Of a stretch of DNA of 64,000 bases, positions 33,074-47,573 are shown in pieces. The notes beneath the pieces were generated by a model. The model saw nothing but the letters and a program-made list of their open reading frames with translations. It searched no databases and was not told the DNA's origin. The DNA comes from Scylla paramamosain (taxonomy: Eukaryota; Arthropoda; Malacostraca; Decapoda; Portunidae): NCBI RefSeq assembly GCF_035594125.1, contig NC_087151.1, forward strand, positions 16,033,501-16,097,500. The letters run 5' to 3'. A program made the position numbers and the translations under genes. Within the stretch, counting starts at the first letter, position 1, and every line of letters starts with the position of its first letter.

Positions 33074-35639
33074 ATTTTCCTAACCTCTAATCCTTCTGCT
33101 TATGCTGTTACCCTCTCTTCTCTGTTGGGCTCCTCTGATCACAATTTCATATCTGTATCTTGTCCTATCACTCCAATCCCTCCTCAGAATCCCCCTAAAT
33201 GGAGGTGCCACTGGTGTTTTGCCTCTGCTAGTTGGGGAGACCTGAGGAGGTATTTTGCTGATTTTCCTCGGAATGGCTACTGCTTCCGTGTCAGAGAACC
33301 ATCTCTGTGTCCCTAGCACATAATGGAGGTGATAGTGTCTGGCATGGAGGCATACATCCCACACTCTTTTTCTCGATCTAAACCTTCCAAACTTTGGTTT
33401 AATACAGCCTGCTCTCGTGCTATACATGACAAAGAGATGGTCCACAATAGGTACTTGAGCCATCCATCATCAAAATCTCATGCACTTTATATTTCTGTCC
33501 AGAACCATGCCAAGTCTGTTCTCCAACTAGCCAAAAACTCCTTCATTAACAGAAAGTGTCAAAATCTTTCAAGATCCAACTCCCCTCATCACTTCTGGCA
33601 CCTAGCCAAAATCATCTCCAATGACTTTGCTTCTTCTTTCCCTCCTTTATTTCAACCAAATGGCACCACTGCTATCACATCTATCTCTAAAGCTGAACTC
33701 TTCGCTCAAACCTTTACTAAAAGCTCTACCTTGGATGATTCAGAGCTTGTTCTTCCCTCTCCTCCACCATCTGACTACTTCATGCTACCTATTAAAATTC
33801 TTTGCAATGACATTTTCCGTGCCCTCACTGGCCTAAAACCTTGGAAGGCTTATGGACCTGATGGGGTCCCTCCTATTGTTCTCTGAAACTGTGCCTCCAT
33901 GCTTGTACCTTGCCTAGTCAAACTCTTTCAACTCTGTCTATCAACATCTACCTTTCCTTCTTGCTGGAAGTTTGACTTCATTCAGCCTGTTCCTAAAAAG
34001 GCTGACTGTTCTAATCCCTCAAACTACTGTCCAATTGCTTTAATTTCCTGCCTATCTAAAGTTTTTGAATCTATCCTCAACAGGAAGATTCTTGAATATC
34101 TATCACTTCACAACCTTCTATCTGATTGCCAGTATGGGTTCCATCAAGGCCACTCTACTGGTGATCTGGCTCTCCTTACTGAGTCTTGGGTTATCCTCTT
34201 TTGGAGATTTTGGTGAAACTTTTGCTGTTGCCTTAGACATATCATAAGCTTCTGATAGAGTATGGCACAAAGATTTGATTTCCAAATTACCCTCCTATGG
34301 CTTCTATCCTTCTCTCTATAACTTCATCTCGAAGTTTCCTTTCTATTGTTCTATTGCTGCTGTGGTAGATGGTCATTGTTCTTCTCCTAAATCTAATAAC
34401 AGTGGTGTTCCTCAGGGTTCTGTCCTGTCACCCACTCTTCCTATCATTCATCAATGATCTAAACCAAACTTCTTATCCTATCCAGTCCTACGCTGATGAT
34501 ACCACCCTGCACTTTTCCACATTGTTTTATAGACATCTGATCCTTCAGGAAGTAAACAGTTCATGCAGGGAAGCCATAGAACGTCTGACTTCTGATCTCT
34601 CTAAAATTTTTGATTGGGCAGAGCAAACTTGGTATTGTTCAGTGCCTCAAAAAAAAACTCAATTCTTCCATCTATCAACTTGACATAACCTTCCAGACAA
34701 CTATCCCCTCTTCTTCAGTGACACTCAACTGTTCCCCTCTTCTACAGTGAACATCCTTGGTCTCTCCTTTTCTTATAATCTAAACTGGAAACTTCACATC
34801 TCACCTCTAGCTAAAACAGCTTCTATGAAATTAGGCAGTATGAGATGTCTCCACCAGTTTTTCTCACCCTCCCCAGCTGCTAACTCTGTACAAGGGCCAA
34901 TATCTGTCCATGTATGGAATATGTTTCACATGTCCTGGGGGATTCCACTCATACCACTCCTTTAGACAGGATGGAAATCCTCGGTCTGTCCTTTTGTTAT
35001 AATCTAAACTGGAAACTTCACATCTCATCTCTAGCTAAAACAGCTTCTATGAAATTAGGCAGTTTGAGATGTCTCAGCCAGTTTTTCTCACCCTCTCCAG
35101 TTGCTAACTCTGTACAAGGACCTTATCTGTCCATGTCTGGAATATGTTTCACATGTCCTTGGGGCTTTCACTCATACCACTCCTTTAGACAGAGTGGAAT
35201 CAAAAGCTTCTTATCATCAACTCCTGTCCTCTAACTGACTGTCTTCAGCCTCTTTCTCATCACCACAATGTTGCATCTCTAGCTATCTTCTACCACTATT
35301 TTCATGCTAAGTGCCCTTCTGATCTTGTTAACTGCATGCCTCTCCTCCTCCTCCCACGCCCTCATTGCACAGACTTTTTTCTTTCTCTCATACCTATTCT
35401 GTCCACCTCTCTAATGCAAGACTTAACCAGTATTCTCAATCATTCATCCCTTTCTTTGTTAAACTCTGGAACTCCCTACCTGTTTCTGTATTTCCACCTT
35501 TCTATGACTTGAATTCCATCAAGAGGGAGATTTCAAGACACTTATCCTTCAATTTTTGACTACTGCTTCATACCCTGTTCAGGAACTGGAATCTCAGTGG
35601 GCTTTTTTATTGTATTTTTGTTGCCCTTGGATGTTGTCC

Positions 35640-35641
<2 letters not shown>
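33074..35641 (+). mobile_element. LINE-C copy, sense, 5'-truncated, with poly(A) tail
   Basis: About 2.6 kb. It begins within the endonuclease ([10 protein letters not shown] region). Then come [14 protein letters not shown], the linker ALYISVQNHAKSVLQLAKNS, AYGPDGVPPIVL (about 33850), NYCPIALISCLSKVFESIL (about 34022), the motif A region (DIS-ASDRVWHKDL, stop inside, about 34230-34275), GVPQGSVLSPTL (about 34410) and an intact YADD at 34489-34500. A tandem 224-bp duplication starts at 34753. The C-terminal part reads FSFSHTYSVHLSNARLNQYSQSF. The 3' untranslated region ends TTGCCCTTGGATGTTGTCCC, then poly(A). The lineage looks jockey/I-like. Frameshifts and stops make it inactive. Confidence 0.88.
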
Positions 35642-37577
<1,936 letters not shown>

Positions 37578-37703
37578 GAAAGGAGAGGGAAGGAAGGGAA
37601 AGGGGAGGGAGAGAAAGGGAGGAGGGAAGGAAAGGGGGAGGGCAGGAAAGGGTGAGGAAGGGAGGGAAGGGGATGAGAGGACAGACAGACAGACAGACAG
37701 ACA

Positions 37704-37748
<45 letters not shown>

Positions 37749-37793
37749 AGATGTGATGGTGCTGTACGGCCACAGCACTGTATCAGATGTGAC

Positions 37794-37838
<45 letters not shown>
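37578..37838. repeat. Purine-rich repeat, (GACA)n and two (CA)n tracts around a short hairpin
   Basis: 37578-37680 is GGGA/GGAA-rich, 37681-37706 is GACA, CA runs to 37742, then a 53-bp spacer with a hairpin (GTGCTGT/ACAGCAC), then CA 37796-37838. Confidence 0.93.
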
Positions 37839-37840
<2 letters not shown>

Positions 37841-38024
37841 AGGTAATGTATTTTGAGATAAGGAAGTAAAGTGACAAAAAAAATCAGCTTCTTCACAAAC
37901 TGGAATCATTAAGCACTTTTAAGTGTTTTCAAAACCTTGAGTTTTGCAATCCTCAAGTTTAGCATTATACCTTAGGAAGAAAGCAGGTGTGAAACTTGGG
38001 AAGGGAGTGTATTAGTAGTACATG

Positions 38025-38925
38025 ATCCTCCTCAAAAACACAAATGTCTGTTTGTTAATACAGTTTTCTTCCAAATACTTAAACCATTCATCTTTTATAA
38101 CTCTTTTACATATCTTTACCACCACACTTGTTAATGACACTGGTCTGTAGTTCAAAGGGGATTTCTTATTTCCTCCCTTGAAAATTGGCACTATGTCTCC
38201 TATTTTCCAGTCCATTGGGACTCTTCCCTCTTTTAATGAATGTATTATGACTGTGAATCTTTTCAGCCAACTGTTGACTATGCACCTTTAGAATCCAATT
38301 AGATATTCTGTCTGGGCCTGCTGCCACCTTGCCTTCCTTATATCTTGGTCCTCCATTAACTTCTTCACTTCCTGCACCGTAACATTTATTTCACTCAACC
38401 CTCTACTAACTATCTTAACATCCTCCTGCTCCTGAAAACCACTCTCTCTTGTAAAAACCTTCTGGAAACAGCTATTCATTACTTCAGCCATCCCTCCTGC
38501 CTCTACATATACCACTCCACCAACTTGTAATTTATTTATTCCAACTTTATTCTTTAACTTTCCATTCACATACTGGTTTTACTTGGTCTTCACATTTATC
38601 TATGATGTTCTTTTCATAACTTCTCTTCTCCCTGCTCATTAGTACATATTCATTGCTCTCTTCCACATATTTCTCCCACTGGTCACTTCTTTTATTTCTA
38701 CTCCATCTATTTCATGCCCTTTCTCTTTCTTTTCTCATCCCCTTACATCTATCAAACCAATCATTTACTCTAAGTCCTTCTGCAGATGTCTTTGGCATGT
38801 ACCTCCCAATTCCTTCATTATATATCTCAAGCAAACTATTCAATTTTTCTTCCACTCCCTTTGCTTCATCAATGTTACTCCAATTTCATCAAAGTATTTC
38901 TTTAAAGTGAAACTCAAATTGTAAA
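38025..38925 (-). mobile_element. LINE-B internal fragment, antisense
   Basis: Minus-strand linker and RT start: KNKVGINKLQVGGVVYVEAGGM (38510-38560), ESGFQEQEDVKIVSRGL, MDWKIGDIVPIFKGGNKKSP and LNYRPVSLTSVVVKI (38110-38215). It is missing its own 3' end, and its 5' edge abuts (GT)n at 38926-38960. Confidence 0.82.
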
Positions 38926-38926
38926 T

Positions 38927-38932
<6 letters not shown>

Positions 38933-38962
<30 letters not shown>

Positions 38963-39071
38963 TTACCTAGTTGTAGTTACCTAGTTGTGACATACGGGAG
39001 AGGAGCTAAGCTCATACTGTCCCGTCTCCATAACTGTTTTTATCTAATTTTTCCTTAGTCATGAATATGTG

Positions 39072-39109
<38 letters not shown>
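38933..39109 (-). mobile_element. Minimal LINE-B 3' end between two (GT)n tracts
   Basis: GT 38933-38960, then 113 bases of LINE-B terminus (38961-39073, ATTTACCTAGTTG plus a partial second copy of the motif and GACATACGGGAGAGG), then GT 39074-39109. This is the clearest small example of a LINE-B piece bounded on both sides by the same repeat in the same orientation. Confidence 0.85.
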
Positions 39110-39110
<1 letters not shown>

Positions 39111-39168
39111 GTACTTACACCAAGAAAAACAACTCTTGCCTCATATTTCTATGACAACTGAAGGGTTG

Positions 39169-39292
<124 letters not shown>

Positions 39293-39369
39293 ATAGTATT
39301 ACAAATTAGATAAGTTACTGCTCACAAGCCTACACTGTATAAGAGCAATGTGCATTTTTTAAACATCTG

Positions 39370-40518
39370 GAATGAAGTGGTTAACTCTAGTAGCACAGAC
39401 ATCATCCCATTCACATTTGTGTATAACAGTTTTAGTTCTTGCTTCCCCTCTCTGCCACCTTCATATACCACTTCCTTATGTGTATGACTCTCCAGCAAAA
39501 CTCTTCTCTGTCTCTGTTCTGGTCATGTTTTTTTTTTCTTTGGTTTCACTCAGCAGTTCATCTAATTTAGCTGTCATGTTCATTCAAATCTCTTTTAATC
39601 CAGACATTTTTGTATAGATCCTTTCTTGTAAATTTCCATGTCTTGGCCAACACTTCTTCTGACGCAGTTTATAGCTTAATTCTTATCTTTAATGGGCGAT
39701 ACCTTCCTTCCACATATTTATCAGTTCTAAGCACCTCATCAGTTTCTTCATTCCACTTGCTTCCCTCCTCTTGCAACCCTCCAATTAATTTCATGGTAGT
39801 CTCCCTTTCCTGTTTCTCTTTCTCATGCTTCTTTGGTGTCTCTCTCCATTAAGCCAAAGGCAACAAAACACTTTTTTCTTTCAGCTGTATCCCTTACAAG
39901 ACCCTCTTTCTTCTTTCTTGAGCACTGTTTTAACTACTGCTTCTTCCTTTACTGTTCCTCCATGATCTTGAATTGAACACATTTTAATTCTTGGGCCTTT
40001 CTAAGCTCAGCAGTTTTCGTGCAGAACCCTGAGTTCTTCCTCATTTGCTTTAACTTTTTTCCTCATTATCCTCCACCTTTGCTTTCAGGTCACAATTTTT
40101 TTTTTCCAATTTAGCACAATTTTTCTTTAAATCCTGGTTTTCCACTATCACAGCACTATTCTTCAATTTCAATTCCTTCAGTCTCTTGTTCATAACATGC
40201 AACATGTTCTCCAGCATTAACACTCTTCTATATGTAATTTTATCCACAAGTGTTTTTTCTTCAGAGCTGAATCCAATAAAACTCTTTAACATTGTCATCA
40301 TCAGATATAAACAAACTGGCCACTATCTCTCCATGAATTTTCCCATGGACACTCATTTAGCTGCTGCACTGTTTAATTCAGTCAACACACCACTGTTCTA
40401 AAAACAGGCCAGCACTTAGGACAGCTCTTTACCCATAGCCAACCACCAGGTCACTGACTGCATGCTGACTTGGCAGAAGTTGGAACAGCTCTGCACATGT
40501 CTGTCAGGTTTGGCATCC

Positions 40519-40520
<2 letters not shown>
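39370..40520 (-). mobile_element. LINE-B 5' portion (ORF1-like coiled coil), antisense
   Basis: Minus strand. A coiled-coil frame at 40050-40301 (VLMLENMLHVMNKRLKELKL, LKKNCAKLEKKNCDLKAKVE) is followed downstream by KNVWIKRDLNEHD, the same WIKRD block seen in the 41059-44879 copy, and by an endonuclease start LLYTNVNGMMSVLLEL near 39400. It stops at about 39370 with no RT. The 5' edge meets (GT)n at 40522. The coiled coil probably served nucleic-acid binding or assembly of the retrotransposon particle. Confidence 0.72.
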
Positions 40521-40521
<1 letters not shown>

Positions 40522-40557
<36 letters not shown>

Positions 40558-40979
40558 TTACCTAGTTGTGTTTTACAGGAAAACAGCTATGCTCTGGCTG
40601 TCCTGTCTCCATATCTATAAGCATCCAGCTTAATTTTAAATTCATGAATAGTTTTTGCTTGTACCACTGTTTCATCTAAGTTGTTCCATACTTCTATGCT
40701 TCTATTTGGGAAACCATATTTCTTGTCATCTCTTCTACTTGCTGTTTTCTTCAATTTCACTCCATGTCCTCTTGTATCTCTTGAGTCCCACACAAATAAG
40801 TCTTCTAGGTCAACTTGATCCTTACTTTATATAGCAATTAGGTCTCCTCTTTCTCTTCTCTCTTGTAATGATGGAAGCTTCAATCTCCTTAATCTTTCTT
40901 CATAGGTTAAATCTCTCAAACTTGGTACCAATTTGGTTGCAGCTTTTTTTAATCCTTTCTATTTTCCTTATTTCCTTTT

Positions 40980-40981
<2 letters not shown>
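40522..40981 (-). mobile_element. LINE-B 3' fragment, antisense, with (GT)n tail
   Basis: GT 40522-40555, then ATTTACCTAGTTGTG and about 425 bases of LINE-B C-terminal region (minus strand MWDSRDTRGHGVKLKK, YGFPNRSIEVWNNLDETVV). Truncated at 40981, where the next (GT)n begins. Confidence 0.87.

Positions 40982-40983
<2 letters not shown>

Positions 40984-41058
<75 letters not shown>
40984..41058. repeat. (GT)n, about 37 units
   Basis: Perfect GT array shared as 5' flank of the LINE-B at left and 3' tail of the LINE-B at right. Confidence 0.97.
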
Positions 41059-41060
<2 letters not shown>

Positions 41061-41282
41061 TTACCTAGTTGTATTGTCTGAGCCAAACCTCATTTTGTCC
41101 TGTCTCCATATCAATATTTATCCAGTTTCTCTTTAAACATGTGTACACTGTTTGCCACAACAACCTCTTCCTTCAAATCATTCCAGATTTCAATTGTTTG
41201 ATATGGGAAGCTGTATTTCTTGATGTCACTTGAACATCCACTCTTCTTTATTTTCTTTCCATGCCCCCTAGTACTCTCTGTC

Positions 41283-41349
<67 letters not shown>

Positions 41350-44300
41350 TTTGTAGTACCAAGTCATTTGTCTATTCTTTCTATATTGTTTAGTAATTTG
41401 TACATTGTTATCAGGTCTCCTCTTTCTCTTCTCTCTTGCAGTGTTGGTAATCCCATCTCTTCAAGTCTTTCTTCATAGCTCAAGTCTTTCAATTCTGGTA
41501 TCATCTTGGTCACTATCCTCTGTATTCTTTCCAGTTCCCTTATATCTTTTCTTCTATGTGGAATCCAACCTACTGCTGCACATTCCAATTTAAGATGTAT
41601 CATGCTTGTTATAATTTTCTTCATCATTTCTTTATCCAAATAGTTAAATGCCATCCTAATGTTCATTAACAAGCATACGTAGAGCTGAATATCCTGCTTA
41701 TGTGCCTTTCAGGTGATAGTGTGTCTTGAATCATTACTCCCAAATCTTTCTTATTACTTTTCATTATTATTTCTTCTCCTATTTTGTAATTCCATGAAAG
41801 TCTCTTTTCACTATTTCCTATTTCCAACATGTGGCATTTTCTGGCATTAAATTCTAGTTTCCATCTTTGACTCCATGCATGTATCTTGTCGATATCCTTT
41901 GCAACTCCTTGCTGTCATTTTCGTCCTTTATTATTTTAATTATTTTTGCATCATCAGTAAACAGATTTAGATGACTATTTAGGTCCTCTGTCATATAATT
42001 TATATATATTTGAAATACAGTTGGTGCCAACACAGATTCTTGCTGTACCCCACTTGTCACTTCATGCCAACTTGAATTAGTATCTCTAATTACTGTTCTC
42101 ATTTCCCTCCCTTGTAAATAATCCTCCATCCATCTCAATGTTGCTCCCTTTAGTCCTCCTCCATTCTCTGAATTCCACATAAGGCTTTTGTGGGAAACTT
42201 TATCAAACGTTTTTTTTTGAGACCCAGGTAAACTGCATCAACCCATCCATCCCTCTCTTGCACTCCATCTATTACTCCTGTAAAGCTCAGTAGATTTGTG
42301 ACACAGGGTCTCCCTTTCCTGAATCCAAATTGCTTTTCTGTAATTATCTTTTCCTCTTCTAAATATTGCACCCATTTATCTTTAACTACTATTTCACAAA
42401 GCTTGCGTACAATACCTGTTAGTGACACTGGTCTATAATTTGATGGTTCCATTTTACTTCCCCATTTGTATATTGGCACAATATTAGCTCTTTTCCATTC
42501 CCCTGGTACTTTTCCTTCTTCAAATGAGCTGTTGATTATATCCCATATGGGTTCCTCCATTTGTACTCTGTATTCTTTAAATATCCATCTATTTACTTGA
42601 TCTGGTCCTATAGCTCTTATAACTTCCAGCTCTTTCAGCAGTTTCTTGATTTCTTGTCTCTTTACTTGTATCTCTTGTATTCCCTCATTCTGTGATACCA
42701 CTTTTGGTGTCACAAAATTGGTTTTCTTTGTAAACACAGATTTAAAAATCTTTCATTAGTTCACTCATCTCAGTAGTTTCACTAATTCTTCCTTCCCTTT
42801 TTAACTTGTTTATGTCAAGGCTATTTCATTTTCCCACTTTCATATTTATAGAAGAGTTTAGTTTCATCCTTGCATTCTCTTACTGTCACTCAAAATTTCT
42901 CTCATCTCTTTTTATTCCTTACCCTTCTGTATTTCTCTCTAGTATTTTCATTAAGTTGTCTCATAATTTTCTTGCATGCCCTGTCCTTTTTTTTTTGCTT
43001 CTACACACCTGGAATTATACCACTCATGCTTCCCAATTTTCAGTTTATAACTTGGCACAAGTTATAAACTGCAAGTTATAAACTCTTGCACCCCCTCTCT
43101 ATACTTGCTCAAAAATATCTCATATTTTTCTTGCACTACTTTACCCTCAAGTAGCTCTTTCCAGTTAATTTTTCCATAAAATTTATTAAGCTCTGCAAAG
43201 TTTGCCTTAGCATAGTTCTGTCTGCCATTTATAAATTGTTCATTCCTGTGGAACACTGTTTCCTCCTGTAGTACTATTTCTATTGTCACATGAACACTTT
43301 TTCCCAGTGGACTCAGAGAATGTATACTTGGTCTACCTTCTGGAGTTTTGTAAACACTAAGTCCAACTGTGATAGTTCTTCTCTGCATCTTGTAGGTCCG
43401 TTCATCCATTGTTTCACTGTATTCACCATCATGGTTTGCATAAGTTCTTTGCTTCATGACCCGGCATTTTCTTTCACTTCCATCTCCTCCCAGTTGATTT
43501 CTTTAGTGTTAAAGTTGCCTACTAAGGCCACTTTGTTACTTTTCCTTACCTTTTCCTCTACACTACTTCTTGTTTCTAGCTGCATAATTTTATATCTATT
43601 GGTCTCCGATGTATTAGTTTTTAGTGGTACATACATCACAACAATTTTTCTTTTTTCACTTCCTTTGATCTTAATCACAACACAAAGTTCCTGCCATTCA
43701 ATCACCATATTTCACTTCCTCAACAAAAAATGTCCTCTTTAACTAATATCATCACTCCTCCTCTCTTTCCTTTTCTGTCTCTCATCTATGTGCTAAATCC
43801 TTCCTTTGCAAATCTCAACTTAATTTCCTCTTTTAGTTTGGTTTCCATTAAGCATACCACATTTGGTTTACTATTCTTTAGGTACTCTTCAAGTTCCAAT
43901 AGACTCAATACCAAACCATCTATATTTGTATACATAATTTTTAAACTTCTGCTTGGTGATCTTCCATGGCATCTTTGTGCCACCATTTCCTCCCTTTCAT
44001 GTCCACAACTTTCAAATGAATCTCCTTGCTTGTTCCTATGTTCTCTCTTCATTTTTTGACTGGGCCTCTACTCTCAACTCTTTCAGTTTACTTCTCTCTT
44101 CTTCATTCATGTCTCTCTTTATCCATATTTCCTTCATTTCTTCTAATTTTGCCAATTTTCCTATTCTTTGCAAGACATGTTCCACTGCTGTTTGTGACAT
44201 GAATCTTGTTTTTATTGGTCTTGTTCCATTTTTCTATTTTCCAATCCTGTAAACCTCTTCAACTTGTTTGACTATTCCCTCTCCTTTCTCAGCCATTTCT

Positions 44301-44879
44301 ACTATAATTTCCTTAGTTCTTTTCACTTCTTTCTCTCTAGCTATTTTCATGGGTAGGTTCTTGTCTTTGAACCCAAATACCACCACATACATGTACAGTG
44401 TCTCTTTCAAGTTAACTTTTTTCCTTTATTATTTTAGTTTTAGTCACTTGCTTTTCCATATCCTTATTGTGTTCCTGTTGCTGTTCCTTTATTATCTCCT
44501 TCATATCCACTTTCTGTTGTTGTACTCTCTCTTCTTTCCAACTTTTGACTTCCTCTGTCACTAACTCTCACTTCTCCAACCCTAACCTCTCATACACCTT
44601 TCTGTAACTCTTTGTTCTCTTCCTTTAGTATTTTTATTTCTTCACAGTACTTCTTGTTTAAATCCACTATTTTTGCCACAACATCTTTTTTTACATTATC
44701 ACCACTCACCTCTCTTTCTTCCATGCCTTTATCATCTCTGCTAATCTATATAGTTCTCATATTTTCATGTTCTTTTCTTCAATTTTCCACATTCATTTAT
44801 TCATATGTGCTACACTGAGATCCTCTTCCTTAAATCCTTTGAAAACATTGGGATTTGTGCCAGATGCCATCTTCCCTGG
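41059..44879 (-). mobile_element. Full-length LINE-B copy, antisense, (GT)n on both sides
   Basis: 3.8-kb minus-strand LINE, the best reference for the family. From the 5' end: an ORF1-like region (about 44870-44060) with VDLNKKYCEEIKILKEENKEL, FKDKNLPMKIAREKEVKRTK, RPIKTRFMSQTAVEHVL and EIWIKRDMNEEER. Then endonuclease (MYTNIDGLVLSLLELEEYL, CLMETKL, about 43790-43935; NFNTKEINWEE about 43500), linker (43062-43457), GPDQVNRWIFKE (about 42600), SNYRPVSLTGIVRKL, TEKQFGFRKGRPC, motif A degraded to YLGLKK (about 42215), FTDDAK (about 41950) and C-terminal LPTLQERRERGDL. A (TC)n expansion (41278-41344) interrupts the 3' region. A 14-bp-arm palindrome lies at 43041-43071. GT tracts flank at 40984-41058 and 44880-44905. 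The coding frames are broken. Confidence 0.88.
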
Positions 44880-45795
44880 GTGTGTGTGTGTGTGTGTGTG
44901 TGTGTATATTTACCTAGTTGTGATTTATAGGAGGAGGAGTTTATGCTCATGCTGTCCTGCCTCAATATTTACCATTATCCAATCCCTCTTTACAACCACG
45001 TACTGTCCTAGCATGTACTATGTCTATTTCCAACTCATTCCAAACTCCAACAGTTTATTGTAGAAAACTTTTTTTTTTTTTTATATCCCTTCTGAACACT
45101 CCCTTCTTTATATCTCTTCTGAATACTCCCTTCTTCACCTTTGGGTCATACCCTCTTGCACCTCTGTAATCTCGCACCACCAAGTCCCTGCAGTCTAATT
45201 TCTTAACTCCTAACATGATCTTGTACATAGTAATCAGATCTCTTCCCTTTCTTCCCTCTCTCCTTATATGACATGAGGTATTTTTATTGCAGCTCTCTGT
45301 ATTTGTTCCAATTTCCCCTTGTCTCTCTTAGTACATGGAGACTAACAATGCAGCATATTCCAAATGTGGTCATATAGTCACAATCAATTTCCTCATCATA
45401 TCCTCATACAGATAATTAAAAGCACTTTTTATGTTTCTTAGCAAATTGTTATCCTGCTGACATGTTTCTCTGGTGACAGCTTGTCAGTATTAGGGACTCC
45501 AAGGTCATCCTTGTCACTCTGCCTCCCAGTGAACTCTTTTCCCATTGTGTAACAACATTTGGGTCTTTTACTACTTTGTCCAAACTTGAGTATTCCACAT
45601 TCTTTTTTGTTAAATTCCATTTCCCATCTTTGACTCTACTCCCAAATTACATTCAGATCTTGCAAAGCTCATTAGCTTTGCATCATCAGCAATCAGACTC
45701 ATGTAACTAGTCACTCCTTACATCATGTCATTTCCATAAATTGCAAACATCACTGGTGCCAAGATGGATCCCTGCGGGACTCCAGTAATTCACTG
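44880..45795 (-). mobile_element. LINE-B subfamily 3' portion, antisense, with (GT)n
   Basis: GT 44880-44905, then TATTTACCTAGTTGTG and the C-terminal half of RT on the minus strand: a GVPQGSILAPVMFAIYGNDMM-like box (about 45735-45785, written here to its core), LIADDAK (about 45690), MEFNKKECGILKFGQSSK and LSPEKHVSRI. It is 5'-truncated at about 45795. No (GT)n lies on that side, the exception among these copies. Confidence 0.82.
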
Positions 45796-46156
45796 GTCAA
45801 CAACCATAATGTTTCCAAGACCAAAGTAGTAATTTTCAACTAATTTTAAGTCACTGATAATAAATATTATGGTTAAAGTTGTTTGTTAGCTCTACTTTTC
45901 AAGATACACCTACATGTTAGAACAGGTTCCAACAAGCTTGCAGCCATGTGTTCCTCACAACACTCACAGTCACACTGCCCTCTATTACTGACCCAGCAGT
46001 CACAGAAAGTGGTTGTGCTATGCAATTGTGTATTCTGTGGTGAAATGTAAGTGATTTTCTTAGCCACGTACTTTTTGACATATAATAACTATTCACTGAG
46101 CAAGCAATTTATACGCATGTTAGGCATTCAATGTTAATTTTATTTTCTTACTGAAT
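45796..46156. other. Unrecognised spacer
   Basis: No coding or repeat structure recognised. It lies between the LINE-B chain and an outer TIR. Confidence 0.4.
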
Positions 46157-46301
46157 TACTGTATTTGCTGGAGTATTAGACACACTGCATAAGACACACC
46201 CTTATTTTACAAGAATGTTTTGTGGAAAAAAGATGTGACAGTCAATTAGAGATGAATTGATAAAAGGGAAATTTTTTTATTCTACCCTGCCTAAAAGAGA
46301 A

Positions 46302-47097
46302 ATATGAGTGGAATTCTCCCACCCCACAAAACATGAGAAGCATACTCCATACATGGCCACTGTACAAAACAGGTGGGGTGGAGGGTATTGAAAAAAAATT
46401 GGCAGAGACAACAAAGAATGCCTAACTTCATATAAGCTGTTTTAGATAGAGATGAGATATGAGATAGAGATGAGATATGAAGTTTCCAGTTTAGATTAAA
46501 AGTAAAGGATAGACCAAGGATGTTCAGTGTAGAAGAGAGGGACTCTTGAAAGAGATGAGATGTGAAGTTTCCAATTTAGATTAAAAGTAAAGGACAGACC
46601 AAGGATGTTCAGTGTAGAAGAGAGGGACTCGAGTGTCATTGAGAAAGAAGGGATAGATATCTGGAAGGTTGTGTTGAGTTGATAGATGGAGGAATTGAGT
46701 TTTTGAGGCATTGAACATTACTAATTTTGCTCTGCCCCAACCAGAAATTTTAGAGAGATCAGAAGTCAGGAGTTCTGTGGCTTTCCTGCATGAAGTGGAC
46801 ATCTACAAAAAGATGTAGAAAAGTGCAGGGTGGCATTATCAACATAGGAGTGGATAGGACAAGAAGTTTGGTTTTGAAGATTATTGATGAATAATAAGAA
46901 GAGAGGGGGTGACAGGACAAAATCCTGAGTAACACCACTCTTAATAGATTTTGGAGAACAGTGACCTACTAAAGCAGCAATAAAATGGTCAGAGAGGAAA
47001 CTTGAAATGAAGTTAGAGAGAAGGACAGAAGCCATAGGAGGGTAAATTGAAAATCAAAACTTTGTGCTAGACTCTATCAAAAACTTTTGATATGTCT
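46302..47097 (-). mobile_element. LINE-C fragment, antisense
   Basis: Minus strand, starting near FIKSGVTQDFVLSPPLFLLFI (about 46915, core), SYVDNATLHFS (degraded YADD), KISGWGRAKLVMFNASKTQFL and NILGLSFTFNLNWKLHISSL. An 85-bp tandem duplication covers 46475-46632 (repeat of CCAAGGATGTTCAGTG at 46514 and 46599). A 16-bp A-run follows the 5' edge at 47099-47115. Confidence 0.85.
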
Positions 47098-47196
47098 GAA
47101 AAAAAAAAAAAAAATCTCTAAAATGTGTATTTTGTCCTCACACATGGTATGGTGCAGCACTGTGGCTGTGCTGCACTACCATCACATCTAAAACCA

Positions 47197-47355
<159 letters not shown>

Positions 47356-47573
47356 CCTGAGGATTCCTAAATAGAATGAGACTGAATGAGAATGAAAATG
47401 GATGGAAGGACCATAAATGCAAAGGGAACAGATGGAGGAAAAATAAAAGGAGTGGAGGGCAGGAAGAGAGAATACAGTGAAACCTCCGTTTTTTTAACTT
47501 AATTCATTCCTGGATGCCGTTCAAAATCCAAAATGTTCGAAAACCAAAACTATTTTCCCCACAGGAATCAACT

